Shown here: positions 1 to 7,851 of the stretch, piece after piece | How the letters are laid out: each line of letters starts with the position of its first letter | How positions within the stretch are numbered: position 1 is the stretch's first letter | Assembly (NCBI GenBank): GCA_905214225.1 | Contig: CAJMLL010000046.1 | Coordinates: 1 to 20,165 of the forward strand | Length of the DNA stretch: 20,165 nt | Origin: an uncultured bacterium | Lineage (GTDB): Bacteria > Bacillota > Clostridia > Peptostreptococcales > Anaerovoracaceae | Reading direction: 5' to 3' | The notes under the pieces: model-generated | The model's input: the letters and a program-made list of their open reading frames with translations, nothing else | What the model was told of the DNA's origin: nothing | The model's database searches: none | Made by a program: the position numbers and the translations under genes

Positions 1-450
1 GTTACCGCAGCCCATGCAGGAAATCACCGGGACACCGGCTTCCTTCGCTTTCATGACGATGTCGATCTTGGCGCTCATGGTGTCCAGAGAATCCACAACG
101 TAGTCAAATGCGCTGAAATCAATGCTGTCCGCACTTTCTCCAGGAAGATAGAAAACTTTATGCTTATTCACGACGATGTCCGGATCGATCTGATGTATAC
201 GCTCTTCTGCGGCATCTGCCTTATACATGCCGACGGTTGCGCGGGTCGCCAGGATCTGGCGGTTCAGATTGGTCAGGCAGATTTTATCATCGTCGATCAC
301 ATCGATGGTTCCGACTCCGCTTCTGGCCAGGGTCTCCACAACAGAGCCGCCTACACCACCGATTCCAAACACCGCGACGCGGCAGGAACGAAGCTTGTCC
401 AGCGCTTCCTGTCCCATGACTAATTCTGTTCTTGAATACTGATTCAGCAT
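1..450 (-). CDS. tcdA: tRNA threonylcarbamoyladenosine dehydratase, N-terminal part (runs off the left edge)
   Basis: The first 150 codons of a ThiF/MoeB/E1-like adenylating protein. It begins MLNQYSRTELVMGQEAL, followed by the nucleotide-binding glycine loop VFGIGGVGG (about residues 28-36), the acidic strand IDVIDDDKICLTNLNRQ (about 49-65) with the ATP-binding N-x-x-R-Q signature, and VVDSLDTMSAK (about 117-127). The order and spacing match TcdA/YgdL rather than MoeB or ThiF: the start RTELVMGQEAL and the VDSLDTMSAK segment are typical. TcdA uses ATP to cyclise t6A to ct6A in tRNAs that read ANN codons; this is family knowledge. The ATG at 448-450 is preceded by the ribosome site GAGAAGGGA. 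The C-terminal part, where TcdA carries its remaining conserved residues, is outside the window, so integrity cannot be judged. Confidence 0.9.
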   Translation of the reverse strand, partial: MLNQYSRTELVMGQEALDKLRSCRVAVFGIGGVGGSVVETLARSGVGTIDVIDDDKICLTNLNRQILATRATVGMYKADAAEERIHQIDPDIVVNKHKVFYLPGESADSIDFSAFDYVVDSLDTMSAKIDIVMKAKEAGVPVISCMGCGN

Positions 451-613
451 ATTATATATTCCCTTCTCTCCCGTTTCCGCCAGGCCTCTGCGCCGGTAAA
501 TCGACGGCGCTGCCGTACTCATTGTGCGTCTGCCCGGCTTCTGATCAAGCCACCCACAGATCCGGAAACTCTTTTTCATTTATAATCATATCAATGCGAT
601 AGGCATCTGTACT

Positions 614-642
614 ATCTTATCACACGGTTTTTCCTTCTTCAA
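614..642 (-). promoter_or_regulatory. Candidate promoter for tcdA
   Basis: On the minus strand TTGAAG (637-642) is followed by a 17-bp spacer and TAAGAT (614-619), with a TG one base before the -10, an extended -10 arrangement. It would give a leader of about 155 nt before the tcdA ATG, rather long, so a nearer promoter is possible. Confidence 0.45.
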
Positions 643-828
643 TCACCGCCGGAAATTTTCCCGCGGAACAGGATCTGAAAATCTGTAAATCCTGCAGAAA
701 AAATTCATGCAGGGTATGTTTACCCCATAAAGCCGCAGAATACGCATCTCCGCCGATTTTCTGTATAGTGAGACGGGTTGATAAATTTTGTATACAGGAA
801 GCTTTTCACTTTATTCCTATATTTATAG

Positions 829-837
829 TGGTATAAT
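829..837 (+). promoter_or_regulatory. Extended -10 promoter of azlCD
   Basis: TG-G-TATAAT at 829-837 is a consensus extended -10. No good -35 box is seen 17 bp upstream (CTTTAT at 809-814). Transcription would start near 844, giving a leader of about 55 nt. The rest of the 451-899 gap is AT-rich and holds no gene; it does contain the inverted pair CTGTATA (761-767) and TATACAG (791-797), listed under rejected items. Confidence 0.6.
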
Positions 838-899
838 GGCTATTACGTACAGTATTTTTGAAATTTACCACAAGAAACGATTGCAGACAAGGTGAATAT

Positions 900-1619
900 A
901 TGACAAACACTGAAAAACCACATTTAAGGAAAAAAGCCTTTCGCGCGGCTTTTCCATTATCAATTCCTGTGATGACCGGATACGTATTTCTGGGTATGAC
1001 CATGGGCATCTACGGAGTGTCGCAGGGCTTTCCCGCCTGGCTTCCCCCGCTGATGCTGACTATCTATGGCGGCTCCCTGGAATTTGTAACGATTTCCATG
1101 CTGCTGGCGCCATTTGCACCCCTGGCCTGTTTTGCCATGGCCCTGATGATCCAGGCCCGTCATCTGTTTTACGGTCTCGCGATGCTGGACCGCTTCAAGG
1201 GTACGGGATGGAAGAAATTCTTCCTGATCTTCTGGATGAGCGATGAGACCTTCGCGGTATCCTTTTCCGCTCCCCTGCCAGATGGAATCGACCGGGGATG
1301 GTTCTATTTCTTTCTGTCTCTGCTGGACTACATCTACTGGTTTATCGGCGTTACCATCGGAGCGGCGGCTGGTTCTCTGATCCCCTTCAAGGCGCCGGGC
1401 CTCGATTTTATCATGACGGCCATGTTCGTCGTGATCTTCATGGATCAGTGGCTGAAGGAAAAGAAGCATTACACCGCCATTATCGGCCTGCTTTCTGCCG
1501 CGGCCTGCCGCCTGATTTTCAGAGCCGATTCTTTCATGATTCCGTCCATGCTCCTGATTCTCGCATTCCTTACTGCATTGAAAAAGCCGCTTGAACGCGC
1601 GGGAGGTTTTATCGAATGA
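900..1619 (+). CDS. azlC: AzlC family branched-chain amino acid exporter, large subunit
   Basis: A 239-residue membrane protein matching AzlC (YgaZ/LIV-E family). After a basic N-terminus ([13 protein letters not shown]) comes the family opening [21 protein letters not shown], then several hydrophobic segments, including [19 protein letters not shown] and the conserved [15 protein letters not shown] region (about residues 82-96), and [11 protein letters not shown]. With AzlD it exports branched-chain amino acids and toxic analogues such as azaleucine (family knowledge). The frame is open from a TTG at 858, but the ATG at 900-902 is preferred because AAGGTGA lies 6-8 bases before it. The stop overlaps the azlD start by 4 bp (ATGA), so the pair is translationally coupled. 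No Lrp/AzlB-type regulator gene is next to it. Confidence 0.92.
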   Translation: MTNTEKPHLRKKAFRAAFPLSIPVMTGYVFLGMTMGIYGVSQGFPAWLPPLMLTIYGGSLEFVTISMLLAPFAPLACFAMALMIQARHLFYGLAMLDRFKGTGWKKFFLIFWMSDETFAVSFSAPLPDGIDRGWFYFFLSLLDYIYWFIGVTIGAAAGSLIPFKAPGLDFIMTAMFVVIFMDQWLKEKKHYTAIIGLLSAAACRLIFRADSFMIPSMLLILAFLTALKKPLERAGGFIE

Positions 1620-1942
1620 CCCTTACTCAGCAATTTATCATCATCGGCTGCTGTGTCGCCGGCACCATGATCCCCAGATTTCTGCCATTCCTGCTTTTCT
1701 CATCTCGCCGTCCGACGCCGAAATTCATCCTCTATCTCGGCAAGGCCCTTCCATCCGCAATCTTCGGCATGCTGGTTGTTTACTGCCTGAAAGACGTGAA
1801 ATTCACCAGCGGAACATATGGCCTTCCGGAGCTCATCTCCATCGCCGTAACCGTTCTGATCCACCTCTGGAAACGGAACATGATGCTGTCCATGGCCGCC
1901 GGAACCGCCTGCTACATGATTCTGATCAATCTCGTGTTCTAG
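1616..1942 (+). CDS. azlD: AzlD family branched-chain amino acid exporter, small subunit
   Basis: A 108-residue protein of four likely membrane spans, the usual AzlD/YgaH length. The conserved early segment [15 protein letters not shown] is at about residues 17-31, followed by the loop [25 protein letters not shown], where AzlD family members usually have an L-x-x-V/A-P-x-A-I motif. The C-terminal half ([17 protein letters not shown], then [17 protein letters not shown]) forms two more spans. Its start lies inside the azlC stop (ATGA), the classic arrangement for this two-gene transporter; the small subunit is needed for transport in characterised pairs. It is followed by a bidirectional terminator. 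Confidence 0.92.
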   Translation: MTLTQQFIIIGCCVAGTMIPRFLPFLLFSSRRPTPKFILYLGKALPSAIFGMLVVYCLKDVKFTSGTYGLPELISIAVTVLIHLWKRNMMLSMAAGTACYMILINLVF

Positions 1943-1980
1943 GACCGGGATTTCATCCGACAAAATTTTTCCTTGCAAGA

Positions 1981-2062
1981 AAAAACGCTGCGCCTGCAGT
2001 CTTCTCTATCCCCGGTACTTGTTAAGATTTCCGGAAGAAGATGCTGCGGCGCAGCGGTTTTT
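1981..2062. terminator. Bidirectional terminator between azlD and the MscS gene
   Basis: AAAAACGCTGCGCC (1981-1994) is almost the reverse complement of GGCGCAGCGGTTTTT (2048-2062), with one bulged base. Within the right arm a compact hairpin GCTGC-GGC-GCAGC (2043-2055) runs straight into GGTTTTTG, a good plus-strand terminator for azlD. Read from the minus strand, the long-range pairing ends in GCGTTTTTTC, serving the MscS gene. Confidence 0.7.
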
Positions 2063-2081
2063 GTTCTTTTTGTCCCAAGCT

Positions 2082-2921
2082 CTACTGGCGGCGTCCCTTC
2101 AGATGGATATCCAGCTGCGGATAAGGAATTTCAATGCCTGCCTCGTCAAAGGCCAGTTTGATCCGCTCGTTCATATCCCACTTGGTCTGCCAGTAATCCT
2201 CGGTTTTTACCCAGGCTCGGAAGGCCAGCACGATGGAGCTTTCCTTCAGAGAATCCACGTAAATCTCGCGTTCGTCTTCTGCAATGCGCTCGTCCTGGTC
2301 CAGCAGACTGGTCAGGATTTCTTTAGCCTTCTGAATGTCCGTGCGGTAGGATACGCCGATCTGGACCTCCAGCTTGCGCCGCGGAAGCGCGGTAACATTG
2401 ACCACTGCGTTGTTGGTCAGACTGGAGTTCGGAATCATCACCGTCTTATTATCTACAGTATAGAGCGTTGTATAATACATCTCGATTTTCTTGACGGTCC
2501 CTTCATAGCCCTCGCTCTGCACGATGATGTAATCCCCCGCGCGGAAGGGTTTCAGGAACAGAAGCAGCACGCCGCCGGTGAAATTCGATAATCCGCCCTG
2601 GACGGCCAGAGAAATCCCGACACCGGCAGAGGCAATCAGTGCGGCGATCGAAGACGCTTCCACGATGTGAAGCTTGATGATGATGGTGATGACTGCAAAG
2701 GTCAGTGTTCCGTATCTCGTCAGGGACAGGATAAAACTCTTCAGGGACGGATCCATGCCAAATTTTGTGAATTTTTTATCCAGCCAGGAGCAGAATTTTT
2801 TCAGTATTTTGCGCAGAATGACATAGATCAGTATGGCCAGAGCAATCCGAAACAGGAACTGCGCGGCCTGCCCGCCTGTGTGCCTGATCCAGGCCTCCAT
2901 CTCTTCCATTGTCGGCAGCAT
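2082..2921 (-). CDS. MscS-type small-conductance mechanosensitive channel
   Basis: A 279-residue protein, close to the E. coli MscS length (286). Hydrophobic spans lie at about residues 21-40, 65-85 and 92-122. The last is the pore helix with the alternating small-residue pattern IAALIASAGVGISLAVQGG, followed by the hallmark GLSNFTGGVLLLFLKPFRAG (110-129) and the beta-domain start DYIIVQSEGYEGTVKKI. The IPNSSLTNNAVVN motif (163-175) and the C-terminal cytoplasmic domain are also as in MscS. It gates on membrane tension to release solutes under hypo-osmotic shock. AAGGAGG lies 4 bases before the ATG. It follows the diguanylate cyclase gene on the same strand with a gap of about 70 bp, so co-transcription is possible, but a strong hairpin sits in that gap. 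Confidence 0.93.
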   Translation of the reverse strand: MLPTMEEMEAWIRHTGGQAAQFLFRIALAILIYVILRKILKKFCSWLDKKFTKFGMDPSLKSFILSLTRYGTLTFAVITIIIKLHIVEASSIAALIASAGVGISLAVQGGLSNFTGGVLLLFLKPFRAGDYIIVQSEGYEGTVKKIEMYYTTLYTVDNKTVMIPNSSLTNNAVVNVTALPRRKLEVQIGVSYRTDIQKAKEILTSLLDQDERIAEDEREIYVDSLKESSIVLAFRAWVKTEDYWQTKWDMNERIKLAFDEAGIEIPYPQLDIHLKGRRQ

Positions 2922-2937
2922 ATATCCTCCTTGAAGG

Positions 2938-2957
2938 AACTGCCGGCTCCGGCAGTT
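2938..2957 (-). promoter_or_regulatory. Perfect hairpin just upstream of the MscS ribosome site
   Basis: AACTGCCG-GCTC-CGGCAGTT is a perfect 8-bp stem with a 4-base loop (a 9-bp palindrome around a 2-base centre). On the minus strand it is followed by CCTTCAAGGAGG, so the stem ends only a few bases from the MscS Shine-Dalgarno. It lacks a U-tract and is therefore a weak terminator; it may be an mRNA processing or stability element between the two genes. Confidence 0.5.
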
Positions 2958-2990
2958 ACCATTGTATGCGTGTTTTGCGTAAATCGGGTT

Positions 2991-4070
2991 TTAATAGAAA
3001 TAGCAGGTTCCGCGGTTGAATTTCTTCGCATTATAGAGGGCGGAATCGGTATTCCGGTACAGTGTTTCTGAGAATCCGAACTCGGAAAACGCAGCGCCGG
3101 CGCTGATGCTGGCTGCCGGGATAACCGCTGTATCTGTTTTCAGCTTCTGGTTGATTTCCTGAATTCTCCTTGTCAGAATCTGGATGCCTTCACTCTTTTT
3201 CATGCCTGGAATCAGTACAGCGAACTCATCGCCTCCCATCCGGATTACAAAATCTTCCGGACGGAATGCTTTTAACAGCAGATTGGCCGCCCGCTGCAGT
3301 ACAACATCACCGATTTCATGGCCGTAGGTGTCGTTCAGCAGCTTGAAGTAATCAATATCAATCATGACGAAGCAGAATGGTTTCCTGGACTTTCTGAATT
3401 CCCTGCAGAGAGACTGATAGCCGGAGCGGTTGATCAGTCCGGTCAGAGAATCATGCTCCGCCACATAACTCATCTTATGCTCCTTCAGCTTTTCCTGGTT
3501 GATATTCATCACCGTATAAAGCATGTGCTCAACATTTCCAGCTTCATCATATTTAGACGGAATCAGAATGATTTTACACCAGCCCAGCGTCTGCCCGATA
3601 TATTCCATGGACACGATGCCCTCTTTTTTCAGGCGCTCAGCTACCGTTTTCGGATTTATAAACTGATAAACCTGTTTCCGATAGTCGCTGCGGACAGAAA
3701 CTCTGCAGTACTGCGGGATGATTTTTCGATAGTCCAGAACCGGCGCATTCATATAAGGGAAAGCCGCCTTTGGCATGACGATCGGGTAGACCCTGTAATC
3801 AACCAGGTCTATGCTGACAACCGCAAAAAACAGTTTTCCAAGGGCGTTCAGAATTTCCTGGTTCCGAAGGGGTTCATCTTCTGCTTTCTTGCCGAAGCAG
3901 CCGCGGACATCTTGTTCGATATAACTGCTCATGTCCTCTGGCATCACGACATCATCTGGTGTATCCTCCGGAAATCGGTCCTTTTCAGATTTCGAATTTT
4001 CCAGATCAGTGACTTCCATATTCTGCTCTTTTCTGTTATTATTATCGTTTCTATTTCGTTCTATACCCAT
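2991..4070 (-). CDS. GGDEF diguanylate cyclase with N-terminal sensory region
   Basis: 359 residues, predicted soluble, with no membrane span. Residues about 75-195 form a PAS-like sensory region, ending in MLYTVMNINQEKLKEHKM, a typical PAS-to-GGDEF linker. The cyclase domain starts at HDSLTGLINR (206-215), has the metal-binding MIDIDYFKLLNDTYGH (236-251) and an intact GGDEF at 279-283, and ends with TDSALYNAKKFNRG. The product-inhibition I-site RxxD is present as RPED at 270-273, exactly five residues before GGDEF, so feedback inhibition by c-di-GMP is expected. It should make c-di-GMP from two GTP. The start is uncertain: ATG 4068-4070 has no clear ribosome site, and ATG 4017-4019 (MEVTDLEN, weak AAAGAG upstream) is an alternative giving 342 residues. 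Confidence 0.92.
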   Translation of the reverse strand: MGIERNRNDNNNRKEQNMEVTDLENSKSEKDRFPEDTPDDVVMPEDMSSYIEQDVRGCFGKKAEDEPLRNQEILNALGKLFFAVVSIDLVDYRVYPIVMPKAAFPYMNAPVLDYRKIIPQYCRVSVRSDYRKQVYQFINPKTVAERLKKEGIVSMEYIGQTLGWCKIILIPSKYDEAGNVEHMLYTVMNINQEKLKEHKMSYVAEHDSLTGLINRSGYQSLCREFRKSRKPFCFVMIDIDYFKLLNDTYGHEIGDVVLQRAANLLLKAFRPEDFVIRMGGDEFAVLIPGMKKSEGIQILTRRIQEINQKLKTDTAVIPAASISAGAAFSEFGFSETLYRNTDSALYNAKKFNRGTCYFY

Positions 4071-4122
4071 ATTCTTTGTTAAAATATTTTAACTATAAAT
4101 AACCAATATCACATCTCTAAAG

Positions 4123-4151
4123 ATAATACATCGATCTGAACAGATTATCAA
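4123..4151 (-). promoter_or_regulatory. Promoter of the GGDEF-MscS unit
   Basis: On the minus strand TTGATA (4146-4151), an exact 17-bp spacer, and TATTAT (4123-4128). This is a near-consensus vegetative promoter; transcription would start near 4116, leaving a leader of about 45 nt before the upstream ATG at 4070. Confidence 0.7.
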
Positions 4152-4237
4152 TCATTTCTTCATCCGTATATGGAATGCAGATATACCCACAGGACAAAGG
4201 CAGAACGCGCAAGGAATGCAGCCCTGCAATGCGGCCG

Positions 4238-4257
4238 TTTCTATGTTAATATAGAAA
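4238..4257 (+). promoter_or_regulatory. Promoter of the aldo/keto reductase gene, inside an inverted repeat
   Basis: TG-T-TAATAT (4244-4252) is an extended -10. It is embedded in the perfect inverted repeat TTTCTAT-GTTAAT-ATAGAAA (4238-4257), which could be a repressor site masking the -10, or a coincidence of AT-rich sequence. The -35 position (CTGCAA at 4224-4229) is poor. Confidence 0.45.
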
Positions 4258-4305
4258 GAAAAAACAGAAGATCAGAGTCTGGATAATAAATAAAGGAACA
4301 GAAAT

Positions 4306-5286
4306 ATGAAGCATAAGTTAAAGAAAGTACAGCTTGGAAACACCGGAATTGAAGTCACACCGGTCGGTATGGGAACCCTCACCATGGGCTTTTCCCAGAA
4401 AAATCTTCCGGTTGAAGACGGCGCGGCGGTCATCGTCCACGCCGTGGAAATGGGAATCAATTTTTTTGATACCGCCCAGTACTATGACACATACCGCTAT
4501 CTGCGGCCCGCTCTGGATGAAATGGAACGCCGCGGCATCCCTTCTCCGGTCATCTGCAGTAAGACCCTGGCTCCGGATTATGAAGGAACGGTTTCTGCTG
4601 TTCACGAATGTCTGGAAAAACTGAATCTCTCCAGTATCGATATCTTCCTGCTTCATGAAGTCAGAGGCGTCACAGATTTTCTTTCTCGTCAGGATGCCTG
4701 GAAGGCTCTTCAGGATCTGAAAAAGGAAGGATTGATCCATGCCATCGGAATTTCCACCCACCACGTGGATGCCTGCCGGGAAATGGCAGATGAACAGGCC
4801 TGCGATGTCGTTTTCCCTCTGATCAACAAGGCCGGGCTGGGAATCCGGAATGAAGAAAACTCTGGAACAAGGGATGAAATGGAAGCGGCCATCAAAGTCT
4901 GCTCGGATGCCGGAAAAGGAATTTTCACCATGAAGGCCTTTGGAGGCGGAAACCTTATCAGGGACTACCGCAGCTGTCTGGATTATGTCTCACACATCCC
5001 GGGAAATAACGCGGTCATGATCGGCATGGCAGATTTCGATCAGGTGGATAAGGCAGTGGACTACTTTACTGGCGATCTGCATCCGGATTACGAGCCGGAC
5101 ATCACGGGAAAACATCTGATGGTGGATCAGTCCGACTGTGAAGGCTGCGGAACCTGCAAGGCCCGCTGCGTCAGCCAGGCGATTTTCTGGAATGAAAACG
5201 GCCTGGCCGAAATCGACCAGACCAAATGTGTGCACTGCGGTTACTGCGCTCCCGTCTGTCCGGTACGCGCCATTATTTTCCTTTAG
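4306..5286 (+). CDS. Aldo/keto reductase with C-terminal 2x[4Fe-4S] ferredoxin domain
   Basis: A 326-residue two-domain protein. Residues 1-265 are an aldo/keto reductase TIM barrel with the full catalytic tetrad in the expected places: D55 and Y60 in FFDTAQYYD, K86 in ICSKTL, and H117 in IFLLHEV. Residues about 275-325 are a bacterial ferredoxin domain with two complete Cx2Cx2Cx3C motifs: C278, C281, C284, C288 and C308, C311, C314, C318, the last followed by P. The combination is typical of oxidoreductases in strict anaerobes and implies electron exchange between a nicotinamide-linked carbonyl/alcohol reaction and ferredoxin; the substrate cannot be read from sequence. AAAGGA precedes the ATG. 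Its stop lies 16 bp from the stop of the convergent hydrolase gene, with no visible terminator between. Confidence 0.93.
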   Translation: MKHKLKKVQLGNTGIEVTPVGMGTLTMGFSQKNLPVEDGAAVIVHAVEMGINFFDTAQYYDTYRYLRPALDEMERRGIPSPVICSKTLAPDYEGTVSAVHECLEKLNLSSIDIFLLHEVRGVTDFLSRQDAWKALQDLKKEGLIHAIGISTHHVDACREMADEQACDVVFPLINKAGLGIRNEENSGTRDEMEAAIKVCSDAGKGIFTMKAFGGGNLIRDYRSCLDYVSHIPGNNAVMIGMADFDQVDKAVDYFTGDLHPDYEPDITGKHLMVDQSDCEGCGTCKARCVSQAIFWNENGLAEIDQTKCVHCGYCAPVCPVRAIIFL

Positions 5287-5302
5287 CATCCTTGTGGATT
5301 CA

Positions 5303-6856
5303 CTATTTGCTGCTGTAATAAGAATCCTGGCTCTGCACAAGCTGAAGATTCGATGCCGCGCTGTGGGCGCTCATCATGGTAAGAAGGTTATTACTCAGGA
5401 TTTTCCTGTCAATTCCGTCCTGATCCCCTGCTGCAAAGGAAAGCGTCGCATTGCAGAGCAGCGGCCAGAGATTCTGTACCGTTTTTAGCTGCGAAGCAGA
5501 TAAATAGGAGACCGGCAGGGCCGGAAGAGTTTTTCCTTCTTCTTCATAAATCTGCTTTTCGCCATCTTCATATCCAGTGCAGAGATTCCAGAGGCGGTTC
5601 TCGATCTGCGTTTTTTCTGCATCGCTCAGGACCTTCCATGAAGAAATCGTCTGGTCATAGAATCCCAGGGTTTTCATTCTCGAACCAAGGTCAGATACGG
5701 AGAGCAGGAAGCCGGCCAGCTTCAGGCCGCTCATGGAATTCAACATCGGCAGCAGCTCCTGCAGCGCCTGCTGCTGGGTTATCTGTTTTCCGTCTTCGCA
5801 GGAATAAAGCTTCTCTGCATAGTTTTTTCGGTAGGATCCTTCTGTATTTTCGATTGACCATAATAATATATCGTCTATAATCTTGCTGCTGTCTTTTGCC
5901 GAAAAACCGCTGCCGTCCTGAATCGTGTGATCCGTGCCATAGCGCCGGAATCCCATGCCGGCAGGCGCCAGATATGGGACAAGATCGGAAGAATTGAAGA
6001 CATTATGAATGTTTTTATATGTCCCCTTTCCTGCCAATCCCGCCTGAGGTGCCTCGAAATCATAGGCATAGACGGATGACCCGCCATATTTCTTACTGAG
6101 CCTCTGCGCGGTCAGATTGGCGGCTCCGCCGCCGCGGGAATAACCGGTTATTAAGAACTTCAGCTGCTTCTTCTTCAGATGATATTTCTTTACATAGGCG
6201 TTCACACCGGCGGTGACTTTAGATGCAGCGTCAGAGAAGCCCTGGGCCTCTCCAGCAGTCCCCAGCGTAACATTTCCGGCCCATTCCTTTCCGTAGCCTT
6301 CACCGCGGATGATGACAGGAATCAGCGTGTACGATACCGATTTCAGCTTTCCTGAGGAAGTTTTCTTTTTCAAGATAATTTTCCTTTGCCCCAGCGCGTA
6401 TCCGATGCTGCTGATATTATCTGCTTTTCCGTAAAAAGCCGGCCTTGGATAGGATATCTGAATGGTATTTCCCTTGCAGAAGCTTTTCAGCATAGCAGAA
6501 ATGTTGGAGCTGCCATAGCCGTTTCCGCTGCCGGATCCAGTTGAAAAGCCCGCCAGTGAAAGACACATGGAAAATGAAGCAAGATGAGTGCTGTAACGGC
6601 TGGAAGAGCCGGAAAAATACCCGTCGGAATAGTAGAACTGGCTGTTTCCAGAAGTGTCGGATGTATATCGGAATCCAGACCGGTATACAGGATAGCGGAT
6701 ATTCTGCGAATATGCGGCTGTCCGTACTTTTTTCAGCCCGGAAACTGTGGATGCGGCTTCTGCCGATCCGCTTGTTGACCATAACGGAATTGTGGTAACT
6801 ATAAGCGCCGCGCTCAGGAAAACGTCTGCGGCTTTTTTTATTTTACTTTTTATCAT
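5303..6856 (-). CDS. Secreted class-3-lipase-like serine hydrolase (Mbeg1/DUF2974-like)
   Basis: A 517-residue protein with a Sec signal peptide: basic start MIKSKIKKA, hydrophobic core DVFLSAALIVTTIPLW, and a likely cleavage after AEA near residue 35. The mature part is an alpha/beta hydrolase. The nucleophile elbow is GYSRG (238-242, Ser240) in the context LKFLITGYSRGGGAANLTAQ, as in class 3 lipases and Mbeg1-like proteins. A likely catalytic Asp is D291 in FNSSDLVPYLAP, and a likely His is H310 in RYGTDHTI. Residues 60-115 are rich in Ser, Gly and Tyr. There is no cell-wall anchor or second membrane span, so it is probably released. The substrate (lipid or other ester) is not identifiable. 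The ribosome site AAGGAGA is well placed. It lies downstream of a terminator hairpin, and no clear promoter of its own was seen. Confidence 0.8.
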   Translation of the reverse strand: MIKSKIKKAADVFLSAALIVTTIPLWSTSGSAEAASTVSGLKKVRTAAYSQNIRYPVYRSGFRYTSDTSGNSQFYYSDGYFSGSSSRYSTHLASFSMCLSLAGFSTGSGSGNGYGSSNISAMLKSFCKGNTIQISYPRPAFYGKADNISSIGYALGQRKIILKKKTSSGKLKSVSYTLIPVIIRGEGYGKEWAGNVTLGTAGEAQGFSDAASKVTAGVNAYVKKYHLKKKQLKFLITGYSRGGGAANLTAQRLSKKYGGSSVYAYDFEAPQAGLAGKGTYKNIHNVFNSSDLVPYLAPAGMGFRRYGTDHTIQDGSGFSAKDSSKIIDDILLWSIENTEGSYRKNYAEKLYSCEDGKQITQQQALQELLPMLNSMSGLKLAGFLLSVSDLGSRMKTLGFYDQTISSWKVLSDAEKTQIENRLWNLCTGYEDGEKQIYEEEGKTLPALPVSYLSASQLKTVQNLWPLLCNATLSFAAGDQDGIDRKILSNNLLTMMSAHSAASNLQLVQSQDSYYSSK

Positions 6857-6867
6857 ATTATCTCCTT

Positions 6868-6899
6868 CATCTGCTGTAAGCTTATCATGAAAGCAGATG
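6868..6899 (-). promoter_or_regulatory. Hairpin in the hydrolase leader next to its ribosome site
   Basis: CATCTGCT (6868-6875) and AGCAGATG (6892-6899) form a perfect 8-bp inverted repeat with a 16-base loop. On the minus-strand mRNA the second arm is followed directly by AAGGAGATAATATG, so the stem ends at the Shine-Dalgarno. It may stabilise the mRNA or affect initiation; no known regulator family is suggested. Confidence 0.4.
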
Positions 6900-6901
6900 A
6901 A

Positions 6902-6930
6902 AAGAAAGCTGCCGAAACAGCAGCTTTCTT
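6902..6930 (-). terminator. Terminator of the 208-residue unknown gene
   Basis: A perfect 11-bp stem, AAGAAAGCTGC and GCAGCTTTCTT, with a 7-base loop. Read on the minus strand it ends in CTTTCTTTTC, giving a U-rich tail. It sits between the stop at 6991 and the hydrolase start at 6856. Confidence 0.85.
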
Positions 6931-6990
6931 ATTCTTTATCTGTAAAGGATCCGATTGATTTAATTTTCCGGACGATACTGCTTCTGCCCC

Positions 6991-7617
6991 CTAACATTCA
7001 ATCCCGGCCTGTGCAGCATCCTGAATAAAATAGAGATAGAGACGTCTTTCTGATCCCTGTGCCTTCAGAATCTGGTGCACTTTTTTCACGTAATCTCCCC
7101 CGGCATTTCTTGTCATAAAAACGCTGGATAAAATTCCGCTTTCTGAGCTCTCGATCCGCTCTTCCAGAGTGTCCATATCCATAAATCTTTCATAACGGCT
7201 GAGATCGGCAGCATGAATCACCTGAGCTTCAAAACGAGTGAGCCTGTCGGAAATTCGTTCAGGCATATGGCTGGAGGAATCCTCAATGCTGGAAATCGAA
7301 TACATCACCTGGCGTTCCAGATCGATAATGTAGATCTCATCGTAAAGATAATATAGATTTCTGCGGAGCAGATCCAGGTCTTCCTGGTCCTGGATGGCGG
7401 AATTGCGTTTCACCAGAACATGGGTAAGGATCAGTTTTTTATCCTCTCGGGAGAATAGCAGATGATAGTCTGCTTCGACCCGTCCGTAGGAAATCGGATA
7501 TTCAAAAGCCGCGATTGGATGATCAAGATCAAGGAATCGGAGCTTCTGATAGAGATTCCGGTTGATCGGAAAGCGTACTTTATTGACCATGAAATCCGCC
7601 GCCGATTTTGCTTCCAT
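6991..7617 (-). CDS. Unknown protein, soluble, start codon uncertain
   Basis: I do not recognise this family. The 208 residues from ATG 7615-7617 are charged and probably cytosolic: no signal peptide, no membrane span, no metal motif. Visible features are FPINRNLYQKLRFLDLDHPIAAF near the start, YLYDEIYIIDLERQ in the middle and ERRLYLYFIQDAAQ at the end. The ATG has no ribosome site. The frame stays open upstream to a TAA at 7858-7860, and the upstream translation (for example NIENISKAYQDELQKISTVN) reads like real protein, but contains no ATG, GTG or TTG. An ATT at 7678-7680 with a weak GAG upstream would give 229 residues. The gene is divergent from the ureohydrolase gene and has its own terminator. 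Confidence 0.7.
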   Translation of the reverse strand: MEAKSAADFMVNKVRFPINRNLYQKLRFLDLDHPIAAFEYPISYGRVEADYHLLFSREDKKLILTHVLVKRNSAIQDQEDLDLLRRNLYYLYDEIYIIDLERQVMYSISSIEDSSSHMPERISDRLTRFEAQVIHAADLSRYERFMDMDTLEERIESSESGILSSVFMTRNAGGDYVKKVHQILKAQGSERRLYLYFIQDAAQAGIEC

Positions 7618-7702
7618 CCAGTCCAGATTTCTGTTGACTGTACTGATTTTCTGCAGTTCATCCTGATAAGCTTTACTAATGTTCTCTATATTCGGATGAA
7701 TA

Positions 7703-7731
7703 CTTATACCGAAATGCAGTTGTCGAAATAA
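7703..7731 (-). promoter_or_regulatory. Weak candidate promoter for the unknown 208-residue gene
   Basis: On the minus strand TTATTT (7726-7731), 17 bp, TATAAG (7703-7708). The -10 is fair and the -35 poor. If used, transcription begins near 7696 and the real start codon must be downstream of that point. Confidence 0.3.
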
Positions 7732-7822
7732 GTACCTGTCCGAATAAATAGTACGGCCGCGCAGACAAGACTGTCCCCTTGCCCGTTTTTCTTTTGTCCC
7801 TGCAGAAAATGTTGAAAATGTG

Positions 7823-7828
7823 TATAAT
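7823..7828 (+). promoter_or_regulatory. -10 box of the ureohydrolase gene
   Basis: A perfect TATAAT lies 23 bases before the TTG start. The -35 position (around CTGCAG, 7800-7805) is weak. The leader would be under 20 nt, just enough for the strong GGAAGGAGG ribosome site at 7836-7844. Confidence 0.5.
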
Positions 7829-7851
7829 ACGTCAGGGAAGGAGGATTGAAA

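Noticed and set aside
761..797. Inverted pair CTGTATA and TATACAG upstream of azlCD
   Set aside because: The 23-bp gap and AT-rich surroundings make chance likely, and no regulator gene is adjacent.
858..899. Longer TTG start for azlC
   Set aside because: No ribosome site before it, and the ATG at 900 has AAGGTGA at the right distance and gives the expected AzlC N-terminus.
2019..2591. 190-codon open frame on the plus strand
   Set aside because: Covers the terminator and then runs antisense to the MscS gene; no family features.
3318..4082. 254-codon open frame on the plus strand
   Set aside because: Antisense to the GGDEF gene, which has an intact catalytic motif and a near-consensus promoter.
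5287..5302. Terminator expected between the convergent aldo/keto reductase and hydrolase genes
   Set aside because: Only 16 bp separate the stops and no hairpin with a U-tract is visible there.
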